From: Pelodera strongyloides
Taxonomy: Eukaryota > Nematoda > Chromadorea > Rhabditida > Rhabditidae
Assembly (NCBI GenBank): GCA_036852015.1
Contig: JAANDG010000498.1
Location: 1 to 64,000 of the forward strand
DNA length: 64,000 nt
Reading direction: 5' to 3'
The translations under genes were made by a program, and so were the position numbers. This document shows positions 58,694 to 64,000 of this stretch, in pieces; the stretch's first letter is position 1; each line of letters opens with the position of its first letter. The notes under the pieces are model-generated. The model ran no database searches and was not told where the DNA came from. It saw nothing but the letters and a program-made list of their open reading frames with translations.

Positions 58694-61600
58694 ATGGCCT
58701 CAAAAGTGCTAGCCTGTGGAGATGTGAACGGCAAATTTCCGGCACTGATTAAACGGCTCAACACTATTGTGAAGAAGGTTAGTTTGTGAATATTTCGTTT
58801 GGGAATTCAGTCGGGGGGATGAGGGGGTTAATGCCAAGCAATGTTATGTGCCAAGTTTATGCAAGTCGTGCAACATTGTGTTTTGCGCGGCGTGCACCTG
58901 AGGCCATATTCACCACCCGATTCCTTTGGGGAAATTGTTCCTGGGGACAGAAAATAACATTCGAATGTGAGACACGCAGAGAAAACGATGGGGAATTGAG
59001 TGGTGAATATGGCCTCAAAACTGTAAGAGAATTTCATATTGGTTTATCGCAAGCAGAACTAAAGTACTGTAGTTATTTAAAAAAAAAACCACTGACGCTT
59101 TCTACGCGGTTCATAACTTATAACTAACCTTTTGTGATTTAGAGCGGCCAATTTGATATGCTTCTGTGTGTGGGCGAGTTTTTCGGTGAAGACGACGAAA
59201 TGAATCAGAGAGTGGTGAGCGGAGACATCAGCTTCCCTATTCATACCTATATTCTGGGTGGGTTTTAATTCTTTTTAGATCCATTCCCTGTCCTTATGAG
59301 TTGAAGGCTAAGTGCTAACTGTGCAAGTTTGAAGTTAGGGCTAGACTATATATATATATATTGGCATTCATGGCTGTTACGGAAGTTTTGTTGTATCTGA
59401 ACCGTAGTCATTGAATTATCGTATGAATGAAAGGACTGAGTTTATCCATGAACTGATTACCGTAATTATGGATACCATATGTTTTGTGAGAACCGTACTT
59501 TTTTGAGTAACTGTAGTTCTTTTTGAGTTTGAGAACCGGTTGTGATGAGTACCGTAGTTATTGCGAGTTCTAGAGTACTGTAGTTGCTATGATTACTGTA
59601 GTTTGCATGTGTATCGTTTATTCGTTATTATGAGTTCCAGAGTACTGTAATTGTAGTTGCTTGTTGCTATGATTACTGTAGTTTGCGTGTGTAGCGTAAA
59701 GTTGCTATCACTCTACCAAGTTATTCATTATTTATTCTAGGTGGTTGTTGTCCATACACGTCGTCCCTCTACCCAGCAGATGATGGATGCGAAATCGCGT
59801 CGAATATTACTTATCTCGGCAAGAAAGGAATCTTGAACTCCCCATCCGGATTGACAATTGCTTATATGAGTGGAATTGAGGGTTGGTAATTATTATATTA
59901 TAATATATTATGTTGAGTACGATACCGGCTACAGGCTGCACTAAGAGCATTGTAAACCTTGAGCCGTGGTGTAGACGTGACGGTTTACATACGATGTACA
60001 ACGGTACATGACACGTGATATTGTATGTAGTGATATCGTCTAGATGTAGGCCTTTGGTCGATGTTGGGAGGCCCACTAATCACTTCGCACTGTCGTCGTA
60101 TCCAATAAACCAGTGAATCCCATATTATACCAAACATTACTCCAGGTATCAGAGTCATTGGTGTACTTTACCTGAGCGTGACTATAACTTAGACGAGACT
60201 TTCGGGTTCAATACATGGATTAGCAACTGACAATCCTTGTGTCTCTCTGGTATAGTATAAAGGTTTAATTTTGCAAAGTTAAAGTTACAAACATAGACAT
60301 GATGCCACGGAACAGTTACTGTAGAAATCCTCGCATTAGTTAAACATAGATTGACAGTACTGCTATCTAGGTGAAACGTCGAATGCTATGCAGTTTAACA
60401 TGGACGATGTGAGGGAGATGCTCCGGCCGATCGAAGCAATGGGGGAGTTCACTGGAGTCGATATACTACTGACGAGCATGTGGCCGGCACAGGTGGGGAT
60501 GTGGTTTAGTTGGAGGGTTAGATAGACTTATTTATTTATTAAATTAAATTAAATAACACCACATCACAATGAGATGATGAAGAATAAGTAGTATAAAACT
60601 CATGCTCTAGTTCGTTATAGCTTTTGTTTTCACTTCAGTGTATAATTTGTTACACGCATCGGTGTTCTTTAATAATTAAATAAATAAATAAATACACATT
60701 GTTCGTTCTACTGTGGCAGCAGTGAGGAAACGTTCTTTGTTCACTTGTAAATTATTACGTGAACTTCCACTTACAATTAGGCGTGGAATTATTATTGAAT
60801 ATAACTATTTAGGTTGCACGTCATTCGATGAATCAGCCTCCGAAAGAGGTTGAAGGATCCGAATTGCTCTCACGCATGGCCACAGGTAGGGTATGTTAGA
60901 GGGATTGAATGGCAATTGTAATATTCAATTCAGATTCAGGTCAGGTCAGTCAGGCGCCGTTAAGAGTACTGTTTCCTTTTGTGACCGCGTATGAAGGTTT
61001 GGTGAAACATGCACCTTGTAATATGAAACAATATAGTACTTTTTCTTCTTGTGACCGTGTATGAAGGTTTGGTGAAACATAGACATTGCAACATAACATG
61101 CATTTTGATCACACATTGTAGTAGAGCACAGGTAGAAAGTATGTATTCAGATGTCGTATGCGGAAAATGGGAACCGTAGTACTGAAAGCGTAATAACATG
61201 TTGGCCTTATGAGACAAGGGTACATGACATGTGACTCTTTGCTTCCGATCGCTTTTGCATACCAGTTAAGTAATCAATCTATTTTCCGGACTCCGTCCTC
61301 GTTATCACTTTTCTGGAATGGGAGTCCATTATGAACGATCACCTTACAGGTAGTTGCCCTATTACTTTAATTGATTACATCGATAGCTTCTGGAGAAAGC
61401 CGATCGAAATTTGAAACGCCCGAGTTATATTAGTGTGTTGTGAAACATGACGATTTTCCACACTTCGAAAAGTGCTAAACTCAAAATATCCTTCCAAAAG
61501 AAACGATTAGTTGGGTTCACTTTTTGCTTTTGGGTTAGCGGTAGCTCCTCTTTTTGTTGCACGGCCCACCATCTATTACGTTTATTATCTCTAGTTGTTC

Positions 61601-63422
61601 ACCGTTAGTAGTAAATGACTTTACCCCTTTAAAGCGAAATACTGGCCGGTTTTTGAAACACATCGAGTACACCATCATTATTATGCAGCTTATGCAAATG
61701 AACACAAATTATAATAAAAAATCGAGCTAAATTCGAGCAACTTAGCATAAATAAAAAATACGTAATAATTCAGTGGTCCACGGGGCGCGCTTCAAAAACC
61801 GGCAGGTATTTCGCTTTAAGGTTTGTCTTGTGATTTGTTCAGTAATTTTCGTGTGTTGTAGGCCATTTTTGCCTCAAAAATAAGTCAATGATAATGGCCC
61901 CCCGTTATGTAATAGCACCAAATGTATATTACTATTACAGGAATCATCAAGTGGTTGTTGAAAAGCAACGGCATTGCACTCGTTTCATTGGGCTGGCTGC
62001 CGTGGACAATCCGGAAAAGGAGAAATGGATTTACGCGTTCTCGGTGGTACCACTCAAGAAGATGTCGAGGTAAGGTTTATAACTTTTACTTGTGACATAC
62101 GTAGTGAATGAGGGAATGGGCTGGTTCATATAGATGTGACATGATTTAACATAACATAACATAACATTTATTACGACAACAAATGTATCGCGCAAGTTTG
62201 TCAATATAAGGCCATTATCAAAGAAAAATATAGATTTATGGTACTGTACTCTACTCTACTCTACTCTACACATATATATCCTTCTATGGTATCTGTATTG
62301 TGTACCTGTATATCCCTTCCCTGTCTCCCGCTGGTGCAGAAACAAGGGTTTTGACATCTTTGACTTGATTGGAATTGGATTTCGTAAATAGATCAATAGA
62401 TCTTAGTATCACAATAAAATCACAATATTTCAGAGAGGATTTGACCGCTCAACCGCCAAATTCATCCGAATTTCCCTACATGAATATCATTGAGCAGCAG
62501 GTGCAAAGGTGAGATTTTGGTTCGATTTTAGAAGGGACATGGAGATGGGATGGGAGTGCAAGGATTCACGATGCATTATTTATTTTGCTTGAGTAGTTAG
62601 ATGATTTAGTTTGTAGTTTGTAGTGGCTACCTGATTTTTGTGCTGTGTAGTTTCGAATTAAATCCTTGTGATCCTTTTGACACCGTGTTTATTTTAATGA
62701 GAATAGTTCGTGTATGTAGGGTAGTGACCTAGCATTGTGGAATGGCTACGGTAGCCGGTAGCTTATTTAAAGTAATCTATAAATTTAGGGAGAAGCAATC
62801 GATAATGGATCGCATGAAGGCCGAAGGCAAGGATAGTAACACCCGATTTGATATGGAGGCGGACATGAATGCGGATGCGGACATTGGGAGTCGGAAGAGA
62901 AGGAGAAATGAGTTTGGAGGAGGTTTGTAGTTTACCGTGGATGTTGTACCGTAGTTATGGGTACCGTAGTTGTTATGTGTGGGTGTCATTTGTTCACTTG
63001 TCGTATTTTAAGTATTGATAATCTGTAGCCAATGTGCTAGGGACAATGACAAGTACGGTTATTTTGTTATGACTGTTGAGTCAGAGTATCATGGTTGTCA
63101 TTTGTACTGTAGTTTTCATTACCGTAGGTGTCGTTTGTGCCATAGTCCGTACGTGGGTAGTTTGTGTGTCATGGTTAGGCCATGTTCACTTGTACATACA
63201 ACATTTACTATTTCTATTTCTATTGCATAATTATCCCTCCTTTTAAAGATCGAAAGTTTTTAGACGACAGTGCAGTCGAGAAGAAGGCAGCCGCCCCGTG
63301 CTGGTTCTGTCTTTCAAATGTGGACGCGGAAAAGCACTTGGTCGTATCGGTCGGTGATGCGTGCTACGCTGCCATGCCCAAAGGACCACTCACTGATGAC
63401 CACGTGCTTGTGCTTAGTGTTG
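58694..63422 (+). CDS. CWF19L1: CWF19L1 homologue (3' end beyond the window)
   Basis: Nine exons join in phase: 58694-58777, 59143-59257, 59741-59881, 60371-60492, 60813-60885, 61862-62069, 62434-62508, 62789-62922, 63249-63422 (375 residues so far). The N-terminal metallophosphoesterase-like part reads MASKVLACGDVNGKF, DMLLCVGEFFG and HTYILGGCCPY. The middle has DILLTSMWPAQVARH, SELLSRMATG and CTRFIGLAAVDNPEKEKWIY. The last exon begins the CwfJ/HIT-like part with APCWFCLSN, EKHLVVSVGDACY and GPLTDDHVLVL. Human CWF19L1 is about 538 residues, so roughly the C-terminal 150 are missing to the right. The CWF19 family relates to debranching and spliceosome recycling. The start agrees with the family start. 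Introns hold two MITE families and a tRNA-like fragment. It lies 718 bases after GPATCH11. Confidence 0.93.
58892..59017. mobile_element. MITE with GGCCATATTCACCAC ends (copy 2)
   Basis: The left end AGGCCATATTCACCAC and right end GTGGTGAATATGGCCT are perfect inverted repeats. The interior matches 56660-56815. It lies in intron 1 of the CWF19L1 homologue. Confidence 0.85.
61630..61820. mobile_element. MITE with TTTAAAGCGAAATACTGGCC ends (copy 1)
   Basis: TTTAAAGCGAAATACTGGCC on the left and its near-complement GGCAGGTATTTCGCTTTAA on the right enclose an AT-rich centre. It lies in intron 5 of the CWF19L1 homologue. Confidence 0.85.
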
Positions 63423-63457
63423 GTGAGCACTTTTTTTTAGAATAACTGTATAGTTCA

Positions 63458-63530
63458 GCGCTTGCAGAGTGGTTAAGTGGTTAAGTGGTCACGAAAAGGT
63501 CGCGGGTTCTATTCCAGTCCCAGGTGTTCA
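63458..63530 (+). tRNA. tRNA-like fragment, degenerate
   Basis: GCAGAGTGGTTAAGTGG resembles a serine-type D-arm (with GTTAAGTG duplicated), and GGTCGCGGGTTCTATTCC resembles a T-arm. Spacing is too short for a full tRNA and no acceptor stem is evident. It is intronic. Confidence 0.3.
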
Positions 63531-63537
63531 CCCTATT

Positions 63538-63727
63538 AAAGCGAAATGACGGCCGGTTTTTGAAACGCAGCATGGACAGCTGAATTCTGAATTCTTACGT
63601 ATTTACGCAAAGTTGCTCGAATTTAACTCGATTTTTTTATTCTAATTTATGTTCATTTGCATACGCTGCACAAGAATTCTGGTCTACTCGATGCGTTTCA
63701 AAAACCAGCCGGTATTTCGCTTTAAGG
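63538..63727. mobile_element. MITE, same family as 61630-61820 (copy 2)
   Basis: TAAAGCGAAATGACGGCCGG left and CCAGCCGGTATTTCGCTTTAA-type right end, with an AT-rich centre. It lies in the last visible intron of the CWF19L1 homologue. Confidence 0.85.
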
Positions 63728-64000
63728 GTGTAACAAATTGATTGGCCCACCTGCGTTGGCGATTACTTTTTTATAGATATAAAATCAGTTCTCACTTTCG
63801 TTTTTCGAAGCGGGCGGCGTAGACAACATCCCATTCTTTTTCAAGAATATTTGTTGCTTTAAAAACCGGGAATATTCATCGAGTTAGTGGGCGTAAGTTT
63901 TGGTTCCTTGTTGGTTGTTTGCCATGCATTTGTGATACATTTATAGTGCATATGACTGAAATACGCGATTTTTTTTCTAGTTATACTGTATTGGTTTGCA

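Overview
The window looks like a nematode chromosome segment. Coding runs are split into many small exons with strict GT/AG borders, often with TTTTCAG acceptors. Two genes encode transthyretin-like (TTL) secreted proteins, a nematode-expanded family. A saposin-like gene has a TTTTCAG one base before its ATG, as expected for spliced-leader trans-splicing. Introns range from about 44 bases to 8 kb. No bacterial-type operons or CRISPR arrays are visible. The exact species cannot be read from the sequence.

Layout. 1-1.9 kb: weak remnants of membrane-protein-like ORFs. 1.9-6.2 kb (minus): a well-supported multi-exon gene for a single-pass membrane protein with a cysteine-rich outer part and a long lysine/RGG-rich tail; its 5' end is not found. 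6.2-11.2 kb: tandem repeats and palindromic MITEs. 11.2-21.5 kb (plus): a six-exon gene for an unrecognised secreted cysteine-rich protein, with an 8-kb intron packed with inverted-repeat elements. 23.6-28.7 kb: its damaged paralogue. 29-33.5 kb: a foldback element with tRNA-like arms and a gene for a disordered basic protein. 34.4-35.4 kb: saposin-like gene. 35.9-39.2 kb (minus): two tandem TTL genes. 40.4-47.4 kb (minus): a complete 16-exon CDK5RAP3 homologue. 48.7-52.8 kb: a degraded RTE-type LINE split by another insertion, then a Penelope-like retroelement with an N-terminal GIY-YIG remnant and a possible hammerhead ribozyme. 53.0-63.4+ kb (plus): a compact head-to-tail run of three housekeeping-type genes: a small basic nuclear-type protein, GPATCH11, and CWF19L1, which runs off the window.

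How the parts relate. GPATCH11 and CWF19L1 both belong to RNA-splicing protein families, and their same-strand spacing (about 0.5-0.7 kb) allows a trans-spliced operon, although the spacing is longer than classical. The CDK5RAP3 homologue implies the UFMylation/ER-stress pathway. Secreted families (TTL, saposin-like, the ten-cysteine protein) occupy the middle, where transposon density is highest. Most non-genic DNA is explained by short palindromic elements beginning TTAAAGGG, TIR elements carrying internal minisatellites, and tRNA-derived pieces. All gene models below were built by reading exon phases by eye; no homology search was run.
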